DNA of 53,403 nucleotides from Pseudomonadota bacterium (lineage in GTDB: Bacteria; Pseudomonadota; Gammaproteobacteria; Burkholderiales; Burkholderiaceae_C): NCBI GenBank assembly GCA_030535425.1, contig JAUNHQ010000014.1, positions 1 through 53,403 on the forward strand, read 5' to 3'. Numbering within the stretch: the stretch's first letter is position 1; each line of letters begins with the position of its first letter. The position numbers and the translations under genes are program-made. Shown here one piece after another: positions 45,254 to 53,295 of this stretch. The notes beneath the pieces were generated by a model. That model saw only the letters and a program-made list of their open reading frames with translations. It did not search any database and was not told the DNA's origin.

Positions 45254-45907
45254 ATGGAATATTTAAAAAACCTCAGAGGCATTCTCAACCCCATCGACCG
45301 GATATCCGAAATACTGTTTGGCCTGCTCATGGCCATGACCATTTTGGGCACGATTTCCATTGCCCATGCCGGGCAGCAAGACGTGCGTTTGGCCCTGATT
45401 TCGGTATTAGGCTGCAACCTGGCCTGGGGCATGGTGGACGGCGTGATGTACCTGGTGCGCACGCTCGCGGGCCGGGCGCGCAACGTCCATCTGGCGCAAT
45501 GCGTGCAGCGTGCCGATGCGGCCACCGGCCGGCAATGGCTGCGCGAGGCCCTGCCCGAGGAAGTGGCGGCGCTGACGGCCCAAGACGAGCTCGAAGCCAT
45601 GCGCCAGCGCCTGCTGGCCCTGCCCGCCAGCCGGGTCAACATGCTGCGCGCAGACGATTATCTGGCCGCCATAAATATATTTTTGCTGGTCACGCTCACC
45701 ACCATTCCCCTGGCGCTGCCTTTTGTGTTTATTTCAGACATTCAAACGGCCATGCGCGTTTACCGCCTGATTTCCTTGTGCATGCTGTTTGCCTGCGGCA
45801 TGGCGTTTGCCCGTTATGCCGGGCATGCCAAGCCTGCGCGCATCGGTATGGCCATGGCGGTGCTGGGGTCCGTGCTCACCCTCATCATCATTGCCCTGGG
45901 GGGCTAA
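45254..45907 (+). CDS. VIT1/CCC1-like integral membrane protein
   Basis: 217 residues. Hydrophobic segments in pairs: ISEILFGLLMAMTILGTISIA near 18-38, ALISVLGCNLAWGMVDGVMYLV near 48-70 and a C-terminal set (INIFLLVTLTTIPLALPFVF; GMAMAVLGSVLTLIIIAL). Resembles a bacterial VIT family seen in many Proteobacteria; iron/manganese transport is inferred from fold similarity only. AGGA at 8 nt before the ATG. dinB starts 13 nt downstream, so the two are probably cotranscribed. Confidence 0.65.
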   Translation: MEYLKNLRGILNPIDRISEILFGLLMAMTILGTISIAHAGQQDVRLALISVLGCNLAWGMVDGVMYLVRTLAGRARNVHLAQCVQRADAATGRQWLREALPEEVAALTAQDELEAMRQRLLALPASRVNMLRADDYLAAINIFLLVTLTTIPLALPFVFISDIQTAMRVYRLISLCMLFACGMAFARYAGHAKPARIGMAMAVLGSVLTLIIIALGG

Positions 45908-45920
45908 GCTCGCCCACCCC

Positions 45921-47150
45921 ATGCCCCCTGCCCTGCCCCGTCGCATTGCCCATTTGGACATGGACGCGTTTTATGCGTCCGTGGAGTGGCTGCGCTACCC
46001 GCAGCTCAAGGGGCTGCCGGTGGTCATTGGCGGCGGCAGGCGGCGCGTTGATGAGCTGATTGCCCGGCTCAATGCCGAGCGGCCCGAGCGCCGCTGGACG
46101 CAGGCCGACTTGGCCGACATTCCCGTGGATTTTTTCCCGCGCCTGAAGGACTACACGGGCCGCGGCGTCATCACCACCGCCAGCTACGCTGCGCGCGCGT
46201 TTGGCGTGGGCTCGGCCATGGGGCTGATGAAGGCCGCGCGCCTGTGTCCGCAGGCCATTTTGCTGCCGGCGGACTTTGACGAATACCGCCGCTGCTCGCG
46301 CGCGTTCAAGGCCGTGATCCGCGACATTGCGCCGGTGATGGAAGACCGGGGCATTGACGAGGTGTACATCGACTTCACCCACGTGCCCGGCGGGCAGTGC
46401 GAAGGCGGGCGCGTGCTGGCCAGGCTGCTGCAAAAAAGCATCTTCCAGGCCACGGGGCTGACCTGCTCCATCGGCGTGGCGCCCAACAAGCTGCTGGCCA
46501 AGATGGCCAGCGAGTTCGACAAGCCCAATGGCATCAGCATCGTGCACGAGGCCGATGTGCAAACGCGCATCTGGCCCCTGCCCTGCCGCAAGGTCGGCGG
46601 CATTGGCCCCAAGGCCGAGGCCAAGTTGCACGCGCTGGGCATTCACACCCTGGGCGAGCTGGCCGCGCGCGAGCGCGATGAGCTGATGGCCCGCTTTGGC
46701 AAAAGCTACGGCGCCTGGCTGCACGAGGCGGCCTGGGGCCGCGACGAGCGGCCTGTGGTGACGCAAAGCGAGCCGGTCAGCATGAGCCGCGAAACCACCT
46801 TCGAGCGCGACTTGCACGCCGTGCGCGACCGCGCCGAGCTGAGCGCCATCTTCACCCGCCTGTGCGAGCAGGTGGCCGCCGATTTGCAGCGCAAGGGCTA
46901 TGCGGGCAAGACGATTGGGGTGAAGCTGCGCTATGGCGACTTCAAGACCGCCACGCGCGACACCACGGTGGCCGATTACACGCAGGATGCGCGGCGCATC
47001 CGCCAGGTGGCGGGGCAGGGTCTAAAGCGCGTGGACTTGTCGCGCCCGCTGCGCCTGCTGGGCGTGCGCGTGGGCTCGCTCATCAAGCAGGCCGACGTGC
47101 CCGCACCCGCTGCACCTGCGGCGCCTGAGCTGCCCTTGTTTCAGGATTGA
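45921..47150 (+). CDS. dinB: DNA polymerase IV (Y family)
   Basis: Error-prone translesion polymerase. 409 residues. RIAHLDMDAFYASVEWLRYPQL has the first catalytic Asp; MEDRGIDEVYIDFT the later pair. There is an insertion of about 35 residues between VVIGGGRRR and TGRGVITTASYAARAFGV, relative to E. coli DinB. The C-terminus ELPLFQD resembles a beta-clamp binding motif. The start at 45921 was chosen since IAHLDMDAFYASVE follows directly. Not seen to carry an SOS box. Confidence 0.93.
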   Translation: MPPALPRRIAHLDMDAFYASVEWLRYPQLKGLPVVIGGGRRRVDELIARLNAERPERRWTQADLADIPVDFFPRLKDYTGRGVITTASYAARAFGVGSAMGLMKAARLCPQAILLPADFDEYRRCSRAFKAVIRDIAPVMEDRGIDEVYIDFTHVPGGQCEGGRVLARLLQKSIFQATGLTCSIGVAPNKLLAKMASEFDKPNGISIVHEADVQTRIWPLPCRKVGGIGPKAEAKLHALGIHTLGELAARERDELMARFGKSYGAWLHEAAWGRDERPVVTQSEPVSMSRETTFERDLHAVRDRAELSAIFTRLCEQVAADLQRKGYAGKTIGVKLRYGDFKTATRDTTVADYTQDARRIRQVAGQGLKRVDLSRPLRLLGVRVGSLIKQADVPAPAAPAAPELPLFQD

Positions 47151-47160
47151 AGGCCCTGAT

Positions 47161-47216
47161 TGAAAAAGGCCATTTGCGCTTGATTGGCAAGGGTTTATAG
47201 CTATCTTACAGATAGC
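47161..47216 (-). repeat. Dispersed hairpin repeat, reverse copy
   Basis: AAAAAGGCCATTTGCGCTTG, then CAAGGGTTTATA and GCTAT, 7-nt loop CTTACAG, ATAGC; the loop ends C and G extend the stem. Lies between convergent dinB and the TlpA-like gene. Confidence 0.85.
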
Positions 47217-47263
47217 AAGCAGACGTTCCTCTTTTTGCCTGCTCGCAGACAGCGCTTGCCCAC

Positions 47264-47884
47264 TCACCAGCTGGCCCACCACAGCCGCAGGCGCATGCCC
47301 AGCTCGGTGGTGTAGCCCACGCTCACGGCGGCCATGCGCCCATCGGGCCGCAGCACCACCAGCGCGGGCACGGCGCCCAGGCCGTATTGGCGCGCCAATG
47401 CGCCCTGCGGGTCGATCACCGTGGCCCAGTCCAGCCCACGCTGCGCCAGCACACTGCGCACCGCCTCGGCGTTGCCCGAGCGCATGGCCACCGTGAGCAC
47501 CGGCCAGTCGCTTCCTACGCGGGTGATGTTGTGCTGCTCCAGCCGGCACACACCACACCATTCGGCCCAAAAATGCAGCGCCACGGGCCGCCCGGCATGG
47601 GCAGCGCGCCACTGCGCCAGGCTGAGCTGAGCCTGCGGCTGGGCGCTGACGGCCTGCGCCTGAAAATCCGGCGCCATGCCGCTGGGCACGTGGCGCGTCT
47701 GCCAAACGTGCACGCCCAGCAGCACACCCGCCACGGCAAGCAGATGCAGCCCCCAGCTGCGCAGCCGCGCGCGCCAGCGCCGGGCCGTGGCAGCAGGCGC
47801 GGCACGGGCTGGCGCTGGGTTTGGGTCTGCGCTTGGGACTGGGCTTGGGTCTGGGCTTGAAGCGGCTGCGCGGCGATCGGTCAT
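47264..47884 (-). CDS. TlpA-like membrane-anchored thioredoxin (protein disulfide oxidoreductase)
   Basis: 206 residues. Cytoplasmic Pro/Ala-rich head, one transmembrane helix at about 45-60 (HLLAVAGVLLGVHVW) and a periplasmic thioredoxin fold. Active site CxxC in FWAEWCGVCRLEQHN, cis-Pro region GAVPALVVLRPDG. Resembles ScsD/TlpA proteins that oxidise or reduce periplasmic disulfides; no operon partners such as ScsB. Divergent from bluB with 83 bp between. Confidence 0.85.
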   Translation of the reverse strand: MTDRRAAASSPDPSPVPSADPNPAPARAAPAATARRWRARLRSWGLHLLAVAGVLLGVHVWQTRHVPSGMAPDFQAQAVSAQPQAQLSLAQWRAAHAGRPVALHFWAEWCGVCRLEQHNITRVGSDWPVLTVAMRSGNAEAVRSVLAQRGLDWATVIDPQGALARQYGLGAVPALVVLRPDGRMAAVSVGYTTELGMRLRLWWASW

Positions 47885-47967
47885 GGGGCTGAACCATACT
47901 CCGGCTTTTTGCGGCGCCAGGCCACTGCACTGACCTGGCCCGCTTAGCTTGTGCCTGCCTGCTGCCC

Positions 47968-48642
47968 ATGCCCGACACCCCCGCCCTGCTGCCTGCCGAG
48001 CCCTTCACCGAGGCCGAACGCGCCGCCGTGTACCGCGCCATTCACGAGCGGCGCGACATGCGCCACTTCACCGGCGGCACGGTGGATGAAGCCGTGCTCG
48101 CCCGCCTGCTGCAAGCCGCACACCACGCGCCCAGCGTGGGCTTCATGCAGCCGTGGCGCTTCATCCGCATCCGGCAGACCGAGCGGCGGCGTGCCATTCA
48201 CGCGCTGGTGGAGCAAGAGCGCGTGAGCACCGCGCAAGCCCTGGGCCAGCGGCAAGACGAATTCATGCGCCTGAAGGTGGAAGGCGTGCTCGACTGTGCC
48301 GAGCTTTTGGCCGTGGTACTGCCGCCCGGACGGCAGGCGCACGTGTTTGGCCGCCGCACCATGCCCGAGATGGACCTGGCCTCTGCCGCCTGCGCCATTC
48401 AAAACCTGTGGCTGGCCGCCCGCGCCGAAGGGCTGGGCATGGGCTGGGTGTCGCTGTTCGACCCCGATGCCCTGGGCACGCTGCTGGCGCTGCCGCCCGG
48501 CAGCCGCCCCGTGGCCCTGCTGTGCCTGGGGCCGGTGGCCGGCTACTACGCGCAGCCCATGCTGGCCGAAACCGGCTGGGCCAGCCGCCTGCCGCTGCAC
48601 ACCCTGTGCATGGACGAGAACTGGCAAGACAGCGCGCCATGA
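47968..48642 (+). CDS. bluB: 5,6-dimethylbenzimidazole synthase BluB
   Basis: Oxygen-dependent nitroreductase-fold enzyme that turns FMNH2 into the lower ligand of cobalamin. 224 residues. ERRDMRHFTGG contains the key Asp after the first Arg pair; LLQAAHHAPSVGFMQPWRFIRI is the BluB FMN-binding signature, and GLGMGWVSLFDPDAL the C-terminal block. No other cobalamin biosynthesis genes nor a cobalamin riboswitch lie nearby. Convergent with serB, with a repeat copy between. Confidence 0.93.
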   Translation: MPDTPALLPAEPFTEAERAAVYRAIHERRDMRHFTGGTVDEAVLARLLQAAHHAPSVGFMQPWRFIRIRQTERRRAIHALVEQERVSTAQALGQRQDEFMRLKVEGVLDCAELLAVVLPPGRQAHVFGRRTMPEMDLASAACAIQNLWLAARAEGLGMGWVSLFDPDALGTLLALPPGSRPVALLCLGPVAGYYAQPMLAETGWASRLPLHTLCMDENWQDSAP

Positions 48643-48662
48643 CATCCAGCGTGAGAACTCAT

Positions 48663-48718
48663 GAAAAAGGCCATTTGCGCTTTTAAATAAAGGTTTTTAA
48701 GCTATACAAAAAATAGCT
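48663..48718 (-). repeat. Dispersed hairpin repeat, reverse copy reaching the serB stop
   Basis: AAAAAGGCCATTTGCGC, then AAATAAAGG and AGCTAT, 7-nt loop ACAAAAA, ATAGCT. The last base of the arm belongs to the serB stop codon. Convergent bluB and serB. Confidence 0.85.
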
Positions 48719-49467
48719 CACTGCCCCAGCACGTCCAGCAGCCTGTCCAGCCCGCCCTCATCGATCACCACGCTGGCGCGGGCACGCACAACGGGCTTGG
48801 CACGGTAAGCCACCGACAGGCCTGCCGCGCCCATCATCTCCAGGTCGTTGGCGCCATCGCCCACGGCAATGGCCTGCGCAGGGGCAATGCCCAGCAGGCT
48901 GCACACCTCGCACAGCGTCTGCCGCTTCATCGCCCCATCCACGATGTCGCCCCACACCTGCGCGGTGATGCGGCCCGTCAACCGGCCCTGCGCCACCTCC
49001 AGCTGGTTGGCGCGGGTGAAATCCAGCCCCAGGCGCGGGCGCAGGCGCTCGGTAAACCAGGTAAAGCCGCCCGACACCAGCAGCACCTTCAAACCCGCCG
49101 CCTTGGCCGCCAGCACCAGCTCAGCCGCGCCTGGGTGCAGGCGCAGGCGGTCGCGGTACACCGCCTCCAGCTGCGCCAGGCCCACCCCCTGCAGCAGCGC
49201 CACGCGGCGCCGCAGGCTGTCTTTGAAGTCAGTGATCTCGCCACGCATCGCCGCCTCGGTGATGGCCGCCACCTCAGCGCCACGGCCCGCGGTAGCAGCA
49301 ATCTCGTCCACGCACTCGATATTGATGAGGGTGGAGTCCATGTCAAAGGCGATCAGCCTGAAATCCGCCAGCGCAGGCAACGGGCGCGGGCAGCGCACAG
49401 CCAGGCCAGGGGCCATGGGGTAAAGGTCGGGAAAAAGCGGATCGGGCATGGTGCTTGCTTGGCTCAT
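48718..49467 (-). CDS. serB: Phosphoserine phosphatase SerB
   Basis: Last step of serine synthesis. 249 residues from the ATG at 49467; an ATG at 49449 is also possible. HAD motifs: FDMDSTLINIECVDE (nucleophile Asp), LLVSGGFTWFTERL (Ser motif) and VGDGANDLEMMGAAGLSVAYRAKP (motif III/IV). No ACT domain at the N-terminus, unlike long SerB forms. The last base overlaps the arm of a repeat. Divergent from the binding-protein gene. Confidence 0.94.
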   Translation of the reverse strand: MSQASTMPDPLFPDLYPMAPGLAVRCPRPLPALADFRLIAFDMDSTLINIECVDEIAATAGRGAEVAAITEAAMRGEITDFKDSLRRRVALLQGVGLAQLEAVYRDRLRLHPGAAELVLAAKAAGLKVLLVSGGFTWFTERLRPRLGLDFTRANQLEVAQGRLTGRITAQVWGDIVDGAMKRQTLCEVCSLLGIAPAQAIAVGDGANDLEMMGAAGLSVAYRAKPVVRARASVVIDEGGLDRLLDVLGQ

Positions 49468-49665
49468 GTTGGCAACGGTAGCCGAGTGTACGGACACCGG
49501 CGCCACCGGCCCGTCAGTCCGCCAGCCCCCAAGGCCGGCACTGGTAAAAACCCTTCATGCGCGCGGCAATCGGCCTGCTACATTCGCACGCACTTGCCTG
49601 CCGCACCTGTGCATTCGCGTGGGCTGGCCGGTTCATCAACTTTTGCCTCAAGGAGTATCGGATTC

Positions 49666-50787
49666 ATGAAAAACATGCGTGCATTCACCAAAGTGGCCGT
49701 GGCTGTGGCCCTGACGCTGGGCGCAGCGCAGGCGGCGCTGGCGCAGGGTGTGGTCAAAATCGGCGTGGCCGGGCCCATGACCGGCTCGGTCGCCCAATAC
49801 GGCGACATGATCAAGACCGGTGTGGACGCAGCCGTGGCCGATATCAACAAGGCCGGCGGCGTGGCTGGCAGCAAGCTGGAAGCGGTGTACTACGACGACG
49901 CCTGCGACCCCAAGCAAGCCGTGGCCGTGGCCAACAAGATCGTCAATGACAAGGTCAAGTTCGTGATCGGCCACGTCTGCTCTGGCGCCACCCAGCCAGC
50001 CAGCGACGTGTACGAGGACGAAGGCATCCTGATGATCACCCCCTCGTCCACCGCCCCCGCCATCACCGAGCGCGGCCACAAGCTGATCTTCCGCACCATC
50101 GGGCTGGACAGCATGCAAGGCCCTGTGGCAGCCAAGTACATCATCGACAAGTACAAGGGCAAGACCGTGGCCGTGCTGCACGACAAGCAGCAGTACGGCG
50201 AAGGCATTGCCACCGCCGTGCGCAAAGACGTGCAGGCCGCGGGCTTGAAAGTGGCCGTATTCGAAGGCCTGAACGCTGGCGATAAAGACTTCAACGCCCT
50301 CATCACCAAGCTCAAGCGCGCCAACGTCGATTTCGTCTACTTCGGCGGCTACCACCCTGAAATGGGCCTGCTGCTGCGCCAGGCACGCCAGGCCGGCCTG
50401 AACGCCAAGTTCATGGGCCCCGAAGGCGTGGGCAACAAAGAAGTGAGCGCCATTGCGGGCGATGCCTCTGAAGGCATGCTGGTGACGCTGCCGCGCGCGT
50501 TCGAGAACGATCCCAAGAACAAGGCACTGGTGGACAGCATCAAGGCCGCCAAGAAAGACCCCAGCGGCACCTTCGTGATGCCGGGCTACGCCGCCGCCTC
50601 GGCCATTGCCCAGGGCATTGGCAAGGCCGGCTCGGCCGACACGGCCAAGGTGGCTGCCGCCTTGCGCGCAAACAGCTTCGACACGCCCATCGGCAACATC
50701 GGCTTTGACGCCAAGGGCGACCTGAAGAACTTTGACTTCGTCGTCTACGAGTGGCACAAGGACGGCAGCAAGAGCGAAGCCAAGTAA
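49666..50787 (+). CDS. Branched-chain amino-acid ABC transporter substrate-binding protein (LivK type)
   Basis: 373 residues. Signal peptide about 1-26 (VAVALTLGAAQAALAQG), type I periplasmic binding fold: VVKIGVAGPMTGSVAQYGDMIKTG, VYYDDACDPKQAVAVANK, FVIGHVCSGATQPASDVYED and ITPSSTAPAITERG are the LivJ/LivK blocks. Cys55 and Cys79 (YDDACD, GHVCSG) form the usual disulfide. AAGGAG 9 nt before the ATG. No permease or ATPase genes follow; it ends in a terminator, so it must use a transporter encoded elsewhere. Confidence 0.95.
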   Translation: MKNMRAFTKVAVAVALTLGAAQAALAQGVVKIGVAGPMTGSVAQYGDMIKTGVDAAVADINKAGGVAGSKLEAVYYDDACDPKQAVAVANKIVNDKVKFVIGHVCSGATQPASDVYEDEGILMITPSSTAPAITERGHKLIFRTIGLDSMQGPVAAKYIIDKYKGKTVAVLHDKQQYGEGIATAVRKDVQAAGLKVAVFEGLNAGDKDFNALITKLKRANVDFVYFGGYHPEMGLLLRQARQAGLNAKFMGPEGVGNKEVSAIAGDASEGMLVTLPRAFENDPKNKALVDSIKAAKKDPSGTFVMPGYAAASAIAQGIGKAGSADTAKVAAALRANSFDTPIGNIGFDAKGDLKNFDFVVYEWHKDGSKSEAK

Positions 50788-50838
50788 CCCGCCAACACAC
50801 CTCTTTTTTCTGGCAAACCTTCTGGCGCCCCGTGCGCC

Positions 50839-50877
50839 AAGCCCGGCCGCCCGTTGACTGGCGCCGGGCTTTTTTAT
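50839..50877 (+). terminator. Intrinsic terminator after the LivK-type gene
   Basis: AAGCCCGGC (50839-50847) pairs with GCCGGGCTT (50863-50871), 9 bp, 15-nt loop, followed by TTTTATT. Ends the single-gene transcript. Confidence 0.9.
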
Positions 50878-50945
50878 TAGCGGCTGCCCTGCCCGCCACC
50901 TGTGCGCGCCAGCCCGTGCGCTGCCACGGCGTCGCTCTCATCGCC

Positions 50946-51746
50946 ATGCTTGCCCCACAGAGTCCTCAGCACCTGCCACTGCCCGACATCGCCGCGTATC
51001 TGCACGCGCACTTGCATGACAACCCCAGCCCGGCCAGCGTGGCGGCGCACTTTGGCCTCAACCGCTTTGCCTTGAGCCGGCGCTTTCGCGCCGAAACCGG
51101 GCTTTGCCTGCGCGAATACATTGCCGCGCTGAAGATCGAGCAAGGCATTGCCCCCTTGCTCGACGGGCAGCCGGTGATTGCATCGCAGCTGGAAGCCGGG
51201 CACGCCAGCGCCGCCACCTTCAGCCACCGCTTTCAGGCGCACACCGGCATGTGCCCGCGCGACTACCAGCAGCACGCCGCCCAGCTTGCGCACACGCTGG
51301 CGGCAGCAATCGCCAAGCCCCAAGCGCGCCAATGGCTGCACCGCCCGTTTGCCGCCGAAGCACACCGCCAGCCGCACCCGCTGCACGTGCACATCAGCGG
51401 CGGCGAGGCGACACGGCTGGTGTTTGTCGGCCTCTACCCCGCCCCCATTCCGCGCGGCGCCCCGGCCTTGGGCGCCGCGCTGCTGGGCCAGCGCCACTGG
51501 TGCATCAACGCGGTGCCCGACGGCCGCTATTACCTTCTGGCCTGCGAAATCCGCGCCAGTACGCGGCTGATGGACTATTTCCGCCTCGACCACTGCCTGC
51601 GCGCCCGCCTGCTGGAGCCGCTTCAATTCCCCCTGCCCGCCGCGCGCCACATCACCTTGGCCCTGCGCCCGCACCAAGCCAGCGACCCACCCATCACCGT
51701 CAACCTGCCCAAACTGCTGTTTGATGCCTTGAGGCGCAATCCGTGA
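50946..51746 (+). CDS. AraC-like regulator with C-terminal effector domain
   Basis: 266 residues. Two helix-turn-helices at the N-terminus (about 20-110): PASVAAHFGLNRFALSRRFRAETG and VIASQLEAGHASAATFSHRFQAHTGMCPRDY. The rest (about 130-266) is a probable GyrI-like or other ligand-binding domain, not assigned. The HTH-first order is like SoxS/Rob-type proteins with an added C-terminal domain. A VOC gene lies 62 nt downstream. An upstream-extended frame overlaps the previous gene and was trimmed. Confidence 0.82.
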   Translation: MLAPQSPQHLPLPDIAAYLHAHLHDNPSPASVAAHFGLNRFALSRRFRAETGLCLREYIAALKIEQGIAPLLDGQPVIASQLEAGHASAATFSHRFQAHTGMCPRDYQQHAAQLAHTLAAAIAKPQARQWLHRPFAAEAHRQPHPLHVHISGGEATRLVFVGLYPAPIPRGAPALGAALLGQRHWCINAVPDGRYYLLACEIRASTRLMDYFRLDHCLRARLLEPLQFPLPAARHITLALRPHQASDPPITVNLPKLLFDALRRNP

Positions 51747-51808
51747 CAAGCGCCGTGCAGCGTTTTGCGGCAAGCTGGGCGCTCCATTTCCCACTCAGGA
51801 GAAACACC

Positions 51809-52249
51809 ATGACCACCTTCACCCCTTACCTCAACTTCAACGGCCACTGTGCCGAGGCGATGGCCTTTTACGCCCAGCTCTTGGGCGGGCAGGCGCAGAC
51901 CATGACCTTCGCGCAAATGCCGCCCACAGAAGGTGCGCCACCGCTGTCGGAGGCCGACAAGGCCAAAGTGATGCACAGCACCCTCATCGTCAACGGCCAG
52001 CCGCTGCTGTTTGCTTCTGACACCCTGCCCGCCTTTTGCGATGGCGAGGGTTTCAAGCCCGCGCAAGGCTTTCACATCTCCATCAATGTGGACAGCGCCG
52101 CCGAGGGCGAGCGCATCTTCAACGCGCTGGCTCAAGGCGGTCAGGTGCAAATGCCCTTTGCCGAAACTTTCTGGGCCAAGGGTTTTGGCATGGCGGTAGA
52201 CCGCTTCGGCACGCCGTGGATGGTGAATGCCGAAAACATGGCCGCTTGA
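51809..52249 (+). CDS. VOC family protein (PhnB/glyoxalase-like)
   Basis: 146 residues, beta-alpha-beta-beta-beta modules of the vicinal oxygen chelate fold. PYLNFNGHCAEAMAFYAQLLGG is the start of the PhnB-like group (3-demethylubiquinone-9 3-methyltransferase-like); the C-terminal FWAKGFGMAVDRFGTPWMVNA completes it. AGGAGA 8 nt before the ATG. Function unknown; may bind small organics or metal. A truncated second copy lies at the right window edge. Confidence 0.9.
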   Translation: MTTFTPYLNFNGHCAEAMAFYAQLLGGQAQTMTFAQMPPTEGAPPLSEADKAKVMHSTLIVNGQPLLFASDTLPAFCDGEGFKPAQGFHISINVDSAAEGERIFNALAQGGQVQMPFAETFWAKGFGMAVDRFGTPWMVNAENMAA

Positions 52250-52514
52250 AACATCACCGATGGAAGACATGGCCGAGTGGCAGCTGATGCCCTCTGCCTG
52301 GCTGCTACTGGACAGCAGCGCGCCCGACAAAGCCGGACTCTCGTACATCTGGCGCACAGCCCGCCTATTCGCCACTTGCCTGCCCGATGCTGGAACGATG
52401 CCATCGCCCTCGTGCTGGGCTTGGCACTATCTTTTTCATAGCCAAATTGCATCCACTGGTGCCGCTCATCGGCTAAACCTTTTCAGCCTGTTTTTCACCC
52501 CAAGGAGACAAGCC

Positions 52515-52649
52515 ATGAACCCTCCCGCTGCCGCCCACTGTATCGAGGCCCTCACGGCCAGCAAAGAAACCGACCGCCAGCACTCGACCGACATACCTCC
52601 GCTGTTCAAGCAGCACGGCGCGCTGCAGGTGGCGGGAGGCCGGCCATGA
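52515..52649 (+). pseudogene. Truncated DUF1428-like remnant (44 aa)
   Basis: ATG at 52515 with AAGGAG 7 nt upstream; stop overlaps the GST start (ATGATG). The product includes EALTASKETDRQHSTDIPPLFKQHGALQVAGG, written here in parts: TASKETDRQHS and LFKQHGALQVAGG. This resembles the N-terminus of DUF1428 proteins (about 120 residues). The rest is missing, replaced by the GST gene. The 265 bp in front (52250-52514) show nothing coding. Confidence 0.5.
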
Positions 52650-53293
52650 TGATCCTGAGCACCTTCGACTACGCGCCCGCTTTTGCCATCGGCTTTGTGC
52701 GTGACCTGCGTGTGCGCTGGGCGCTGGAGGAAGCCGGGCTACCTTACCAAGTGGCCAGCGTGCCGTTTTATGAGCGTCGGCATTTTGCCCATCAGCCCTT
52801 TGGACAAGTACCTTTCTTGCGCGATGGTGATTACGAACTGTTTGAGAGTGGCGCCATCCTGCTGCACCTGGGCAAAAAGAGCGAAGCCCTGCTGCCGGGC
52901 TCCCCGCAGGCCCGCGCACAGGCCATCAGCTGGCTGTTTGCTGCTCTCAATTCGGTTGAGCTCGACAGCGGTGCTTGGCTGGCCTGCCAGCTCAGCCAGG
53001 CAACCGACAAAGCTGCATGGCGAGATACCGTTACGGCTAAGCTCAACAAGCGCCTTGGCGTGCTGGAGCCCCTGTTGCAACAGCGCGAATGGTTGGCCGA
53101 GCATTTTTCCATCGCCGACATCGCCATGAGCGACGTGCTGCGCGTGGTGGACCACTTTGGCGACGCGCTGGCCGACTACTCCGCTTGCCGCAACTACGTG
53201 GCACGCGCCATCGCCCGTCCAGCGTTTGCCAAAGCCTTGCAAGACCAACGCGCGCACTTCGCGCAAGGGGCCAGTGCCCCGGCAGGAACGTAA
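52646..53293 (+). CDS. Glutathione S-transferase family protein
   Basis: 215 residues. N-terminal thioredoxin-like domain: FVRDLRVRWALEEAGLPYQVASVPF, then HQPFGQVPFLRDGDYELFESGAILLHL with the conserved Pro (QVP) and ES motif for glutathione. All-helical C-terminal domain from about 88, with the FSIADIAMSDVLR segment (N-capping box). Start overlaps the DUF1428 remnant stop, suggesting coupling. Substrate unknown. Confidence 0.92.
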   Translation: MMILSTFDYAPAFAIGFVRDLRVRWALEEAGLPYQVASVPFYERRHFAHQPFGQVPFLRDGDYELFESGAILLHLGKKSEALLPGSPQARAQAISWLFAALNSVELDSGAWLACQLSQATDKAAWRDTVTAKLNKRLGVLEPLLQQREWLAEHFSIADIAMSDVLRVVDHFGDALADYSACRNYVARAIARPAFAKALQDQRAHFAQGASAPAGT

Positions 53294-53295
53294 GC

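Noticed and set aside
44767-46059. 430-codon plus-strand frame over the intergenic region and the VIT-like gene
   Set aside because: Overlaps the VIT-like gene and dinB start in another frame; no family features.
47885-47967. Cobalamin riboswitch ahead of bluB
   Set aside because: Only 83 bp between divergent genes, and no B12-box-like sequence seen.
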